The notes below the pieces were generated by a model. It ran no database searches and was not told the DNA's origin. It saw only the letters and a program-made list of their open reading frames with translations. Shown here in pieces: positions 11,470 through 22,356 of a DNA stretch of 64,000 nucleotides. Made by a program: the position numbers and the translations under genes. How positions within the stretch are numbered: the first letter of the stretch is position 1; each line of letters begins with the position of its first letter. Source of the DNA: Talinum fruticosum (lineage: Eukaryota; Streptophyta; Magnoliopsida; Caryophyllales; Talinaceae); the NCBI GenBank assembly GCA_021018815.1, contig JAITYX010000033.1, positions 4,272,001-4,336,000 of the forward strand, given 5' to 3'.

Positions 11470-12890
11470 GGGTTAGTGTGTTTCGTCTTGCGGGTAACTC
11501 AGGAAAGGACAAAAGGTCATTGGTACTTATACGGTGGATGCTCACGCCACATGTCGGGAGATTCAAGACTCTTCTCCGAGTTAGAGGATTTCAAAGGAGG
11601 CAAAGTCACTTTTGGAGATGATAGTAAAGGCAAGATAGTTAGAATTGGAAAGATTGGGAAAGAAGACAACCCGATCAGCCTGACCTATCTTGTCAAGGGA
11701 TTAAAGTACAATTTACTCAAGCATCTCTCGGTTATGTGACAAAGGTCAAGAAGTAAGATTCGCTCGGACCAACCGCTATATTTCCGATGCAGCCACCAAA
11801 GAGACCGAGCTCTCGGGTAATACCTATACTATTCCTCTTTCGATCCAACTCGGAATTTATCTTGTTTAAAAGCATCATTGCATGACGATTCTTCGACATG
11901 GCATCGTAGACTAGGTCATGTTAGCATGCACACTATCAAAAAGCTTACATCTCATGGTTTAGTTAGGGGTTAACTGTGCATTTAAGAAAGATAAAATTTG
12001 TGAAGCATGCACAAAAGGGAAACAACTCGGATCATCTTTCAAACTTCTTAGAACTGTTTCCACATCTAGAGTGCTTGAGTTGCTGCATATGGATTTATGT
12101 GGTGAAAGCTCTATAAAGAGTCTCGGAGGTGAATCATATGTACTTGTAATTGTTGATGATTATTCACGATTTACCCGGGTTTTTTTTTCTCAAGAACAAA
12201 AATGAAGCTTTCAAAGAGTTCAGCAAGCTCTGCAGGAAAATTCAAGTAGAGTCACGGACTCGGATCAAAAGAATTTGAACTGACCATGGAAGGATGTTCG
12301 ACTACTCGGAATTTGCAGAGTTCTACGACAAGAATGGTATCTCAACTTCTCAGCACCCGGAACTCCTCAATATAATGGAGTAGTGGAGAGAAAGAACCGA
12401 ACTCTTGAAGAAATATGAAGGACAATGATAATTAAGCATGATCTACCCTACTATTTCTGGGCGGAGGCAGTCAACATAACAAACTACACACTTGAATAGA
12501 TGCTTCATTAGACCCTTCTTGTAGAAGAATCCCTAAGAGCTTTACAAGGGAAGGAAGCCCAACATCTCATACTTCAAACCCTTTGGATGTAAGTGTTTTG
12601 TTTACAATAATGGTAAGGATCACTCGACCAAGTTTGATGCTAGGTCGGATGAAGGTATCTTTTGGGTTACTCATCTCATACTAAAGCATATCATGTTTTT
12701 AACAAAAGAATTAACAAAGTGGAAGAAAGCATCCACGTTGTGTTTGATGAGGTTAATCAGGGAAAAACATATGAGTCAACCTTCTCGGATCCGAAACTCG
12801 GTCAAGATGAAGATGATCTTGCTGAAGCCGAGCTCAAACAGAGTCGAAGAAAGCAACTCGGAATAAGGGAACTCGGAATATCATGACTCG
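11470..12890 (+). pseudogene. pol: Copia 1 protease and integrase
   Basis: The protease region has WYLYGGCSRHMSGD at 11521; the catalytic DSG is replaced by YGG (11530-11538), so it should be inactive. It continues with VTFGDDSKGKI and LVKGLKYNLL. The integrase has the HHCC zinc-binding region around 11900-12030, then LHMDLCGESSIKSLGG with the first catalytic Asp (about 12087), a TDHGR-like block near 12280 and the NGVVERKNRTL-like block near 12375, shifted in frame. A segment to about 12890 (SSHTKAYHVFNKR) is the integrase C-terminal part common to copia pol. Stops and shifts occur throughout. Confidence 0.8.
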
Positions 12891-14660
12891 GATCGAACCA
12901 GCTCAAGATCCAGACTTAGAATGTCGAAGGACAAGCAGATAAGAAAACTCAGCAAGCTCGGACTATTGAAGATCAACCAAGTACAACCAACAAACCTGGT
13001 AAACTAGAGAACAGGTAGAGCATTCAAATATGCTTCGAGTCACCCACTCGAGAATATTTTGTCCGACATCAATAGTGGGGTAAGAACTCGTTCTTATGTG
13101 CAAAATATATGTGCATTCACCGCATTCGTATCATTAACCGAACTAAGAAATACACTAGAGGCCCTAAATGAACCTGAATGGGTAGAGGCCATGCAAGAGG
13201 AAATTAATCAATTTGAGAGAAACCAAGTCTAGACTTTGATCAAACGACCTTCCGACCACCCAGATTATAGGAACCAAATGGGTTTTCAAGAATAAACTGG
13301 ATGAGGATGGGTTGGTAGTTAGAAATAAGGTTAGATTTGTGGCTCAAGGTTACAATCAAGAAGAAGGGATTGATTATGGGGAAACCCTTGCACCGGTTGC
13401 TAGGATTGAAGTAATTAGAATCCTCTTGGCATTTGCATCAAGCATGAATATTAAGTTGTATCAAATGGATGTCAAATGTGCTTTTCTGAATGGTTTCATT
13501 CAAGAGGAAGTCTATGTTAAGCAACCCCTAGATTTGAAAACTCAGAATTTCCAAATCATGTTTTCAAATTACAAAAGGCTCTATATGGTCTTAAATAAGC
13601 TTCTAGATCTTGGTATGAAAGATTGAGTAGTTTCTTAGTTGAGAATGATTTCAAAAGAGGTTAGATTGACAAAACTCTTTTCATTAAAACCAAGGGAGAG
13701 ACTTTCTTATTGCTCGATTTATGTTGATGATATTATTTTTGGAGCTACTAATGAAAATCTCTGTCGAGAATTTTCTGAGTTGATGAGACACGAATTCCAA
13801 ATGAGCATGATGGGAGAGCTCAATTTCTTTCTTGGTCTACAAATTAGACAAGAAAAAGATGGCATCTATGTCCATCAATCTAAGTATACCAAGGAATTAT
13901 CGAAGAAGTACAAGCTTCAAAATGTGAAACATGCAGCAACACCTATGAGTAGTAGCATCAAACTGGACTCGGACGAAAAAGGTAAAGTAATAGATCGAAA
14001 CTCTATCGAGGTATGATTGGTTCTCTGCTATATCTCACATCTAGTAGGCCGGACATTATGTTTAGTGTATGTCTCGTGTGCAAAATTTTAACCTAATCCA
14101 AAAGAATCACATCTCACTACGGTGAACGGAATTTTTAGATATCTTGTAGGGACTCAAAATCTTGGTCTATGGTTTTCAAGAGACTCGGAAGTACCCTCAC
14201 TGGATAGTCATATGCTGACTATGTTGGTTACAAAGTTGATAGAAAGAGCACATCAGGAGCATGCTAGTTTCTGGGTCAATCCCTTATATCTTGGCACTCA
14301 AAGAAGCGGAACTCGGTTGTTCTATTAACTGGTAAAGTTGAGTACATTGTAGCTAGAGCGTGCTTGTGCTCGGATTCTATAGATCAAGCAACACTTGAAG
14401 GATCTTGGACTTTCATTCAAATTTATCCCATCACTTGTGATAATCGGAGTGCAATTAACATCACTAAGAATCCAGTTTAGCACTAAAAAACAAAGCATAT
14501 TGAGGTCGGGTATCATTTTCCGAGAGACCATTATGAGAAAGGTGATATTGAACTTGAATTCATTCCTACGAAATTTCAGTTAGCTGATATTTTCACTAAG
14601 CCACTTAGCGAGGATCAGTTTTGGTTTATTAGGAATAAGCTTGGAATGATTGATGCATGA
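12891..14660 (+). pseudogene. pol: Copia 1 reverse transcriptase and RNase H
   Basis: The best-preserved block is 13270-14016: [61 protein letters not shown], then YVDDIIFGA with the catalytic YVDD at 13720-13731, and FFLGLQIRQEKDGIYVHQSK. A stop stands for a conserved Trp in NQVWTL (about 13231), shared with copia 2. The SLLYLTSSRPDIM segment is near 14020. RNase H follows, with remnants of TKNPVQHSKTKHIE (about 14465) and ADIFTKPL (about 14585), ending at about 14658. It is broken by shifts, including one in the middle of RT (about 13560-13640). Confidence 0.85.
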
Positions 14661-14742
14661 TTATGTGATTTTGTTTTTGTAAAATTGTGTTGCATGATTA
14701 TGTGTTTTTTTCGTCTTAATAACAAATGGTTCGATTGATCGA

Positions 14743-16015
14743 GTGAAGTTGAGCTGTAGTCCTATCCTATTTAATGAGATTGCGGATGAGTTCTTCGAGA
14801 AATATGCCAAGGAGGTCCCCGAGTCACAACAAAATTTCTCTCGTGACTCGGATGAGAACCGAGGCCATACTTGCTTTGCTTTCTTCGATGAGAACCTTCT
14901 TCTCTCATCACTCGAGCAAAGAGAATACCAATTCTAAGATTCTCAAAGCTCTGTTTGATATTCTTGAGGGCTACAATGTAGACCTCTTCACAGCCATCCT
15001 TAAGAAAATGGCTACTATGCCAGCTCAATCCAAAAATCGTCTCCTTTTCCCTTCGGAGCCCTTCTACCTATGGTCTTTAAACACTTTAAGGTTCCCCTCC
15101 TCTCGGACCCAAACGCAGTTGTCCGAGGCTGCCATTATGGTAGGTAGGAAGGAACTTCTAGGCTATGGGTACCAGGAAATCAAGCTTGGTGTTTGGGTCC
15201 ATGGGTCAAAATTGAAGCCCCTGCACCTCCACCCACTTAGAGTCGGACTCCTCTAGCTCTCCCTCCTCCACTTGGTGGTGCATCCACCTCGGAACCACCT
15301 TCTACAAGCAATCTGCTGCTTTGTCTACAGTTTTGGTAGACAAACTCTCCTTAGTAACCGAATAACTCGGGGTACTCTACGTTCTCTTAAAAACGTCCTT
15401 CGAGTCCGGTCATCAATTAGAAGACGACTCGAGTCTCGCATCCGTGAGCACCGGGATCCGCTCATCGAGATGAAGGGACTTATCAAGGAGAAGAACGAGC
15501 AACTTTAGCTCCTCAAAGAAAGGAGATCTAAGGCGGCTTAGGACCGAGAAAGCTCGGACACTTATGAAGAGTCCTCGAGCCCAGCTATGTCCCCCTCCGC
15601 GAGAGGCAAAAGAAGAAGAAGGCTGCGGCTAAAGCGGCTTAGCCTGAGGTGAAGGAGGAAGAGAAGGAAGATGAGAAGGAGGAAGAAGAAAAGAAGGAGG
15701 AAGTGGCCCAACAAGAGGGATAAGGTGCTATAGTCCCTGAACCGGAGCTGATCGGCTCAAATGACGATCCGAGTTGGTCGAAAACGTTGCCAATATTGGT
15801 CGATCCATAGTCGTCAAATCGAAGCACCTCTCTCTAATGTTTTCCAGGAGGATGAGCCGAGAGGATGACATAGTTCCGGGTCGGACAACCAGAACCAAGC
15901 CATTGCTAGACATCCAGTGCTGCCGCCACTACGGTCTTCCACGTCATCACATGCTTACTAGCGTAGGCGCACTCGCTCGCTCCTCCACCTCAGCACCACT
16001 AACACCCCCATCTTA
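14743..16015 (+). pseudogene. Copia 1 extra 3' ORF (env-like position)
   Basis: A protein-coding remnant between pol and the polypurine tract, the position of the so-called env-like ORF of SIRE elements. Recognisable parts shared with copia 2 are FNEIADEFFEKYAKE (about 14770), ENLLLSSLEQRE (about 14890), NSKILKALFDILEGYNVDLF (14930-14990), a charged heptad-like region (15400-15520), an acidic Glu/Lys tract (15650-15720), and a Ser/Arg-rich C-terminal region HPVLPPLRSSTSSHAY (about 15915-15960). The N-terminal third is deleted relative to copia 2. No membrane segment or signal peptide could be established, so I do not call it an envelope protein. Confidence 0.6.
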
Positions 16016-16456
16016 ATTTCTTTTCTTTAGTTTAGTTTTTTTTGTCCAACATTATGTGTATCTTTTTGATGTTTTCTTCCCTGTTTTTGATGAAATGTAA
16101 GGGGAGAAAAATAGGAAAATTGATGTTGTTATGTTTAGGGGAGCTCACCCTCTCTTTTTATATTTTCTTTTTGTATATATGAATGAATTTTCTTTCTTTG
16201 AGCAAAATCATTTCTAAGTTAACTCTTTCCGAGTTTAATTTCTCATTTTATTTCTTTCATTGCTTTGATATATCTGTTTATATTCTTTTTGCTAATGTGT
16301 TATCAGCATAATCTGTTATATGTAGTGATAATATCCGAAATACTTTACCCACTACTTCTTATTTTGATATGTTCTACTGAGTGAGAATAAAAACTCATGT
16401 TTTACAATAACGAGTGTCTGTCCGAGTGTGGAATGCCTTTCATCGAAAGTGGGAGG
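16016..16456 (+). other. Untranslated 3' region and polypurine tract of copia 1
   Basis: A T-rich spacer with no gene, ending in the polypurine tract GAAAGTGGGAGG (16445-16456) just before the 3' LTR. Confidence 0.65.
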
Positions 16457-17930
16457 CGAAGACTCGGATTCTAACTCTAAGGCATTTTGAGTACTACATG
16501 AAGACTCCAATATAAACCTCATCCCTCCTAAGTTTTGATTACAAGTCATTTTGAGTGTTATAGAAACTCCTGTATAAGTTTTCATTCATTTTTGACTTAC
16601 TCAAAAACACATTCCTGTATACCTTCGGCATTGATGTTTCGAGTCACTCCGACAGAGCACTCGGATATATCGCATGTTCAAATAATTTCTCTAACTCTTT
16701 TATTTTGAGTTCGACTTCACATTTCAACGCAAAGTGAATTACGAGTTAATTCCTCTTTCTAAGTCAATTTGTTTATTTGAAAATTATTTGTCCAGATCAA
16801 GTCTTTATACTCGATGTGTTTACTCTTTTTAACTTGATCTTTGTTAGGACTGACTCGATGAAATTTGAGTATATTAAATATTAGACTCGGAAAATTCCAC
16901 TCTTCTAGGCCTAAAATAATTATGCACTTAATTGTCTTAATTAAATTATTATCTCGTGCCTAATCTCGGACCAAAGTATTTTATACTTTGAGAACCAAAG
17001 TGGTTTACTTTTGTAGGTTATCCAAACGAGGTTATCTCTTTTTGAAATACAAAAGTAGCCGACTTCAAGCTGTGAATCACCAGCAGACAAGGTTTATCTA
17101 CTTACGAACAGGGCTCGGACACCGTGTCGTGGTTGTCTGTTTCCGAAATTGGAAAACTTCAATGCTAAGCTCAACGGTGGTTTCCACCTTGCTTTTCGGA
17201 CATCACCAGTTGACTGGAGCACCTTTAAGAGCCAAGAGCCATTGCACAACATTCACATCCTAATGGATCTTTTCGAGTGACTCGGAAGAGCCGTTACAAT
17301 GACCGAGTAAAGACTTCGTTTAGAACCAAGACACAATGGTCACTTTGCTTGGTTATCTAAAAGAGAAGCCAGTTCACAAGACTTGATGATTGCTTGAATC
17401 CATTGCTGAAACTATATCTCTTAGTACATTACTTATTCAATCTTCTTCTTACAACTCCAAGTCCGTACTTAATACTTTTCCGAGTTGTAAAGTCTTGTAA
17501 TGAGTTACATACTTCTCTTACTTTCCGAGGAAGGTCCCTTGACCGAGCTGTAAGGGTTAACTCAACTCGGTTGTCCCTAGCTGTAAAGGTTACCTCGGTT
17601 AGGAAGTACTAGATTAGATAAGGGAACTTCGAGTCTAGGAAACATTGTAAGAAATTGTCTAAGGGAGCAATTCGATTAAGTCAGTCCATTGTATTTTGAG
17701 GATTCAAAATAGTGGATTTGACTTGGTGGTTGGATTAGCACTTGTCGGTGCTTTTCCGCCCAGGGAGGGTTTCGACGTATCTCTAAGTGTATACTTTTCT
17801 AAGTCGAATCTAGACTCGGATTCCGTTGTTCATTCTTTCAAGCTTAAAGTTTCTAAGTTTGTTAAAATTTTCTCATCACCCTATTCACCCCGTTCTAGGG
17901 TGAGTTAGACTCTCCAAGAGCAAAACTTTG
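16457..17930 (+). mobile_element. Copia 1 3' LTR
   Basis: Begins CGAAGACTCGGATT (TG mutated to CG) and ends CAAAACTTTG before the target duplication TAATT. The palindrome is at 16972-16990. About 1.47 kb against 1.32 kb for the 5' LTR; the difference is the 5' deletion. Confidence 0.85.
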
Positions 17931-17935
17931 TAATT

Positions 17936-18683
17936 GAAAACACATAAACTAAATAAAAATAGAGGTCTTTCAATAAAAATTACAAAACTAATAATAATAC
18001 TAATAATATTTATCAAGATTATGAGGATGGTTGATGGTGGCGTAGATGAACCTAGGAAGGCAGACCAAAATAGTGAGAGGATCGGTGATAAGGAGATGAG
18101 TGTAAAGATGATGAAGATGACGAGTGATAAGATGATGGCATGATATGGTGGAGGAAAGAATAGTATCATGATGGTGATGATTTGATGATGAAAAGGCAAT
18201 GAGGGGACGATTCGATGAGGAGGGCTAGCGTGAGGGCTGCTTGTAGGGCAGGCGTGAGGCGATAATTCCTTGCCCGGAACGAGAGTGAGGGAGTTATATG
18301 GAAGGGTGGCTTATGTAGTTTGTTGATGATGATATTCCTCTTTCTTCTCTTCAAGTCTCCTCCTTTTCATGCAACTCTAAGGAGGAGTCCTAGTGGCTTT
18401 AGGAGTATGGTTATTTCTCTTCACTCTCCTCTTTAGAATAAGACTTCATAAAATAAATCCTTATAAAATAAATATTTTATGAGTCATTATTTTTGGACTG
18501 ACTTCAAATATTATGTTGAACGTTGTCAATAGTTAAAAATCGCACTTTTGGAGTCCTTTCTTCTCTTTTCCACTTTATTTGATAATTACTTAAAAATAGA
18601 CGAAATGGAATAATTTAGATAAAATAAAATATATAATATAAACTAAATCACTACTAAAAATATGCATAATTTACGACTTAACA
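17936..18683 (-). mobile_element. Athila-like 5' LTR, segment 3 (outer end)
   Basis: Resumes after copia 1. The centre (18010-18300) is purine-rich, meaning pyrimidine-rich on the LTR's own strand, with a possible TATA-like ATATAA around 18292-18300. It ends CTTAACA at 18683, which on the minus strand is the LTR start TGTTAAG. No gene is supported. Confidence 0.45.
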
Positions 18684-18698
18684 AGGGAGCCTCTAGTC

Positions 18699-20497
18699 GA
18701 TGACCGGAATTTGTACAAAGCTCATGGTTACCTTCGTCATCTCTTTGGTCCTGTGGCTAGTAGATTCCCTCACAAAAACTTCATCAAGTATACCATTCTT
18801 TTCGAGGGTTTTGAGGATGTTAGGTTTTGGCCTCGACATTCTCAACAACGAGTCCATATCCTCGCTTACTCTTTTATTAAGCACTTGTTCTCTTTTCCGA
18901 CCAACCCTCTAAGGTTCACGTTCACTATTTGGTGAACCTAGCGGACCTTGACAAAATAAAGGAGCTCAATTGGGGTTCTCCATGCCGGTGTGCGGCACTA
19001 CGTAACCCAAAAAGATTTGACCTACTATCTTCCCTTGTGCGGCTTGTAGAAGATCATTGAAGTATGCTCTAATTCTTCATGTATTCCCGATATGTGTTTC
19101 ATCTTGTGTGGATAAAAATCTTACTTGATTTGCAAAATGTAAACATGGTTGTATGCATACTTTCCGCATCTTTCTCCTGGATCAACGAATCATCAAACAT
19201 TTCCGACCTCCATATCATGCTAAAGGCTTCTTGAGATCCACCCTCAACCGTTTGACTTCGATATGTTGATCTTAGACTCCAAATTAAACTAAAAAGTCTG
19301 CCCCATAAAGTTTTACTTCACTATTTTGTTAGCTGCCCTTGCCCACTACTTGTGGTGGACCTTGTAGGCCTGGTTGTGGCTAGTGGCAGCCTTGGTTATG
19401 CACGGTTTATGCCCATTTCCTTGTTGTTTTCCACTTTTGCTTGCTTATGTCCTTATAAATCCTATATGTGCAGGTGAACTACCATTCTTGGGCCTAACTC
19501 CAACTCCCTCCAAGTGTAACCATACCACGGGAGTTAAGTGAAAGGAGGATCTTGAATTTAGACACATCCTATGCTCACCATGCTTGGCCGGATCATGACT
19601 TAAATGGTGAGTTCCTTCTTCTTCCTCTCCTTTGCGTAGTTAAATTTCTTGTATGGAAATTAACTTCATCTTTTGGTAGCTTACATCGGTATATGTCCAC
19701 ATTCTAAGCCTTGATGTGGACATTACTCAACCTGGGGAATCTCCTTCTTATGTGAGGATTCTCGAAATCCTTGAAGAAGAATGTGTTGGGCATCCTTTCC
19801 CTAGAAATTGGCAAGGGGTAAGAGTTTCATGCTTCTTACTTTTAGTTGCATGCTAAAAGCATTTTTGCTGATACCATTAAATAAATTTTGTAGTACGACC
19901 AGGAACAATCTTAGACCATGTCCATTAATCTTCAATTTGCGCTTAGACGAATCCGAGATTTCCTCACTAGGAGAACTTTCCCAAACTTCCGAGTGAGTCC
20001 ATAGTTAGTGCAGTGTTAATTTTATCTAGCTTTTATTAGATGTGCTAATTTCTCCTTCATTTTTTAGATGCGGTGATTTAGAATGTCTTCATCAGGAGGC
20101 GTCCTTGGTGGATCGGCAGCGCAAGCTCATCAATCTAGTCAATAAGCGCCTTCGGTGGTTCACTTGAGGCAGGTACTTCTCGACGTTCATCACGGCGTGC
20201 ACATCGTTGGAGTACGTCCAAAGCGGGGCTTAACAGCTTCGGGCCTAGGTTTTTCGGAGTAGGGCCCAACTTTTCCGAGGAGAGTCTGGATATCTTGCCG
20301 TTTTAACCCTTCAACCGTAATGGAAACCCTCTTCGTTTTCCTCAGGCTTCTTATAACGAACTATCTTGTGGAGCATCCCAATCTTAGGACCACGGAACTA
20401 GCTCTTATCAAGGTGGTGGGACGATCGATTTTCCACATTTGTCTTAGAGGACTTCAAGAATTATATCTTCGACGATTCGCCTAATGCCGATGATTAG
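18699..20497 (+). pseudogene. E0 accessory gene A (antisense, spliced, PMD-like)
   Basis: Gene antisense to its host Tat element. The first exon (18699 to about 19258, frameshifted) reads LYKAHGYLRHLFGP, FIKHLFSFPTNPLRF, then LADLDKIKELNWGS and FRPPYHAKGFLRSTLNRL. The D-x-I-x-x-L-N-W-G-S block resembles the C-terminal half of the plant mobile domain; this is a weak, pattern-based call. Introns inferred by comparison with E2 and E3: about 19260-19480; 19607-19679 (GTGAGT to TAG); about 19815-19893; 19993-20067 (GTGAGT to TAG). The exon at 19894 reads YDQEQSRTMSINLQFALR, matching YNREQSR in E3. The last exon ends KNYIFDDSPNADD with a stop at 20495. Several in-frame stops mark it as decayed. Confidence 0.55.
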
Positions 20498-21052
20498 TGG
20501 ATCCCCTGTAGGGTACTATTTGTTATTTAATATTTATTATTTTGTAACATTGTGACTTTTATTTAACGAGATGAAATGCAAAGAGACTAGATTTCTTAAA
20601 AAATGCATTCTTTTATTTAGTATGATGTAGAAATTCCTAAGAAAAATTGCAAAGACAAATTAAAAAAAATTACACTAGCCCCCTTCCCCTCAAAACAAAA
20701 TAATAGAAATGAAAAAATTAATTTTTAAGTGCATGATCCAAAAATAATGATATGGCGCGAACACTAGAAAAAAGGGCTGGGACGAAAAAGATTACGGCCC
20801 AAGGAGTGCTTAGGCTTAAAAAAATAAGGAAACTGGTCAAATCAAGGTGGTGGTCGGCACCAGCCGCCCGTGAAGAACAGGGTGTTGGCAAATTCTAGTA
20901 GTTGTGGTGCAATAGGACTCTTGAGCTCTGCAAAACTACTATAAATTAGACCCACATCGGGGCTAAAAATACTCGTGCCTTACATAAAACCTTCCGCAAA
21001 TGAAAGACAATTTCCCAAGTGCCTTCTACTCCCTTCTAAAAAAACGAACTTC
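20498..21052. other. Spacer between genes A and B of E0
   Basis: AT-rich, no gene. It contains the internal polypurine-like motif listed separately and a GC-rich patch near 20850 (GGTGGTCGGCACC), one of several such patches in this family. Confidence 0.5.
20675..20691 (-). other. Internal polypurine-tract-like motif, E0
   Basis: The minus strand reads T-rich DNA followed by AGGGGAAGGGGGCTAG, like the 3' polypurine tract of this family (GTGGGGGCTAAC in E3) and like the equivalents at 52233 and 57939. Confidence 0.45.
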
Positions 21053-21678
21053 ATGAGCGACCTATCTCGTTAGATGCATGAGATTACCAATATTGAGAGA
21101 GTAGGTTTATCAAATTATGGACTGAATACGTTATTCGAGTATTTGCCAAGTAAAAGTTTATTGGACTTTCTTAAGGGTCTGTTGTGTCCTTTTGGGATCC
21201 TCACCACCATGTTTTCAAGTTTGGGGATAAGGAACTGTGTCCCCGCCTATAGAATTTGTTGCTATACTTGGGCATCCAACGAGTGTGCGAAACTTGTCAT
21301 GCCCAAATCTTTCGAAAACCTACATAAGACCCACAAGTATGTTCTAAAACCGAGCAATAGGAATCTTGGGTGGGTTCTTATTGGGTTCCATGTGAATCGA
21401 TGAATCCGATGAAGCACTATCGCCAAATGTATGCGTTCTCTAAAGCGATAATTATCCCAAGGCTATGAGCTGTTATTACCGATTGATGGGTATATTCTTG
21501 CTAACGGTGTGGGCCGGTTAGCAACGCTGAAGACAACAAGCTATCTAGCTCTACCGGAGGCCGAATTGCCTCTTGTTCACGCCGAAAGTCTCGATTTTTG
21601 CTCTTTTTACGAATTTTTGCGGTTATTTTTTATTTCGCTCTCGTTAGGCCTAAAAAGATTGAATTTTGACCTGGCAGG
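21053..21678 (+). pseudogene. E0 accessory gene B, first exon and most of its intron
   Basis: Starts at 21053 (MSDLSR, then a stop, then MHEITNIERVGLSNYG), corresponding to the MxELTxWMHEIS starts in E2 and E3. It continues LLDFLKGLLCPFG, KSFENLHKTHKYVLKPS and WVLIGFHVN. The fold type is the DUF7745/plant-mobile-like protein discussed for E2. Its intron ends TTTTGACCTGGCAG at 21677, homologous to the acceptors in E2 (51049) and E3 (60570). E1 inserted one base later, removing exon 2 from view. GCAGG (21674-21678) is the expected target duplication of E1. Confidence 0.55.
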
Positions 21679-22318
21679 TGTAGACACCTAAAAAGTATCG
21701 TCCTTCATCTCTTTATTTCTATATTTCGTTCTATTGGCCCGATGATGAAATCCCGAGTCCTATTTGAGAATTTAGATCTCGGACTATGAACAAGTGGTGC
21801 AACATAAACTAGTAAACAACAAAGAACCCCTAGCACCAAATAAACAACTTTTTGCTTGGGGTTGATCTACAAATCCCCTTTCTTTCGGGCGATCCAAGAA
21901 CTAGGCAGAGCCTTTAGAGACAACAGAGTCCAGAGCTGTGTTTCGGGAAATTCCAAGTTCATAATACTTAATTTTATATTTGTCCAAATCAGACAAGGAG
22001 CTGAAGACTTAAAGGCAACATTAAAGAATTGCATTTCATGATTACGAGCATCAAAGTGTTGCATTAAGTTCCATATGAAGACCTAAAGACTAGGAACTTT
22101 TCCCCTCAAAACGACGTCCTAGGTGACGCCTTGTCTTCTAGAAGCATTAAGTGGAACGATACGTTTTGGCTTGGAGAATCCCTTGGAGACACGCCGGCGC
22201 ACGAAAGCCTAGGAGCGCCTTGGTGGTCGGCCCCGCCAACCGGGTTCTATCCGGTTCAATCTCTTCATATGTTGGCCCAGTTTTGTTTCATTGTTTGGAC
22301 GACAAATTAGAGGCAAAC

Positions 22319-22340
22319 CCTAGGTCATTTGTGACCTAGG
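22319..22340. promoter_or_regulatory. Perfect 9-bp inverted repeat upstream of TATA
   Basis: Arms CCTAGGTCA and TGACCTAGG with a four-base loop TTTG, six bases upstream of the TATA box. The same element, with one mismatch, lies at 41277-41298 and 55237-55258. Confidence 0.6.
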
Positions 22341-22345
22341 TCCTC

Positions 22346-22356
22346 TTTATAAATAG
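22346..22356 (+). promoter_or_regulatory. TATA box of E1 LTR
   Basis: TTTATAAATAG, conserved in all three Tat LTRs. A C/T-rich leader follows. Confidence 0.7.

Larger units (their letters stand above)
8299..17930 (+). mobile_element. SIRE/Maximus Ty1/copia element, copia 1
   Basis: A complete but defective element of about 9.6 kb: 5' LTR, tRNA-iMet primer site, gag, protease, integrase, RT, RNase H, extra 3' ORF, polypurine tract, 3' LTR. It is flanked by TAATT at 8294-8298 and 17931-17935. The domain order (integrase before RT) is Ty1/copia; the long gag, zinc knuckle followed by an acidic Ser/Asp-rich tract, and extra ORF after pol are SIRE features. Every coding part has frameshifts or stops. 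Compared with copia 2 it lacks about 0.9 kb between RNase H and the extra ORF and about 0.15 kb in the 5' LTR. Confidence 0.9.
1..18683 (-). mobile_element. Athila-like Ty3/gypsy element, 5' part, interrupted
   Basis: On the minus strand the order is LTR (18683 down to 2108, interrupted), tRNA-Asp-type primer site (about 2084-2103), gag remnant (1902 to about 269), then a sequence resembling the region after pol of Athila-type elements (below about 268). RT, RNase H and integrase are not seen, so the element looks like an internally deleted derivative; its 3' LTR lies outside the window. The LTR is split by two insertions, 3371-8124 and 8299-17930. Removing them leaves about 2.2 kb. The outer edge at 18683 is inferred from the terminal TG (minus strand TGTTAAGT) and the change to Tat accessory-gene sequence. 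The target duplication cannot be checked because the other end is missing. Confidence 0.6.
18684..21678 (-). mobile_element. E0: old Tat/Ogre-type fragment (accessory-gene region)
   Basis: Sequence from the region between pol and the 3' polypurine tract of a Tat element, recognised by homology with E2 and E3. The two accessory genes read plus, so the element itself is minus-oriented. It is cut on the left by the Athila-like LTR and on the right by E1, which inserted one base after the gene B intron acceptor. Neither LTR nor pol of E0 is in view. Confidence 0.65.

Noticed and set aside
18010..18300. Purine-rich stretch with Lys/Asp-rich readings, possibly a gene
   Set aside because: Low-complexity GATGA/GAGG DNA within an LTR segment; on the element's own strand it is a pyrimidine-rich leader.
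18684..21678. Accessory genes A and B as captured host genes in their own locus
   Set aside because: The same pair occurs in E2 and E3 next to pol and the polypurine tract, so the copy in E0 is part of a mobile element.
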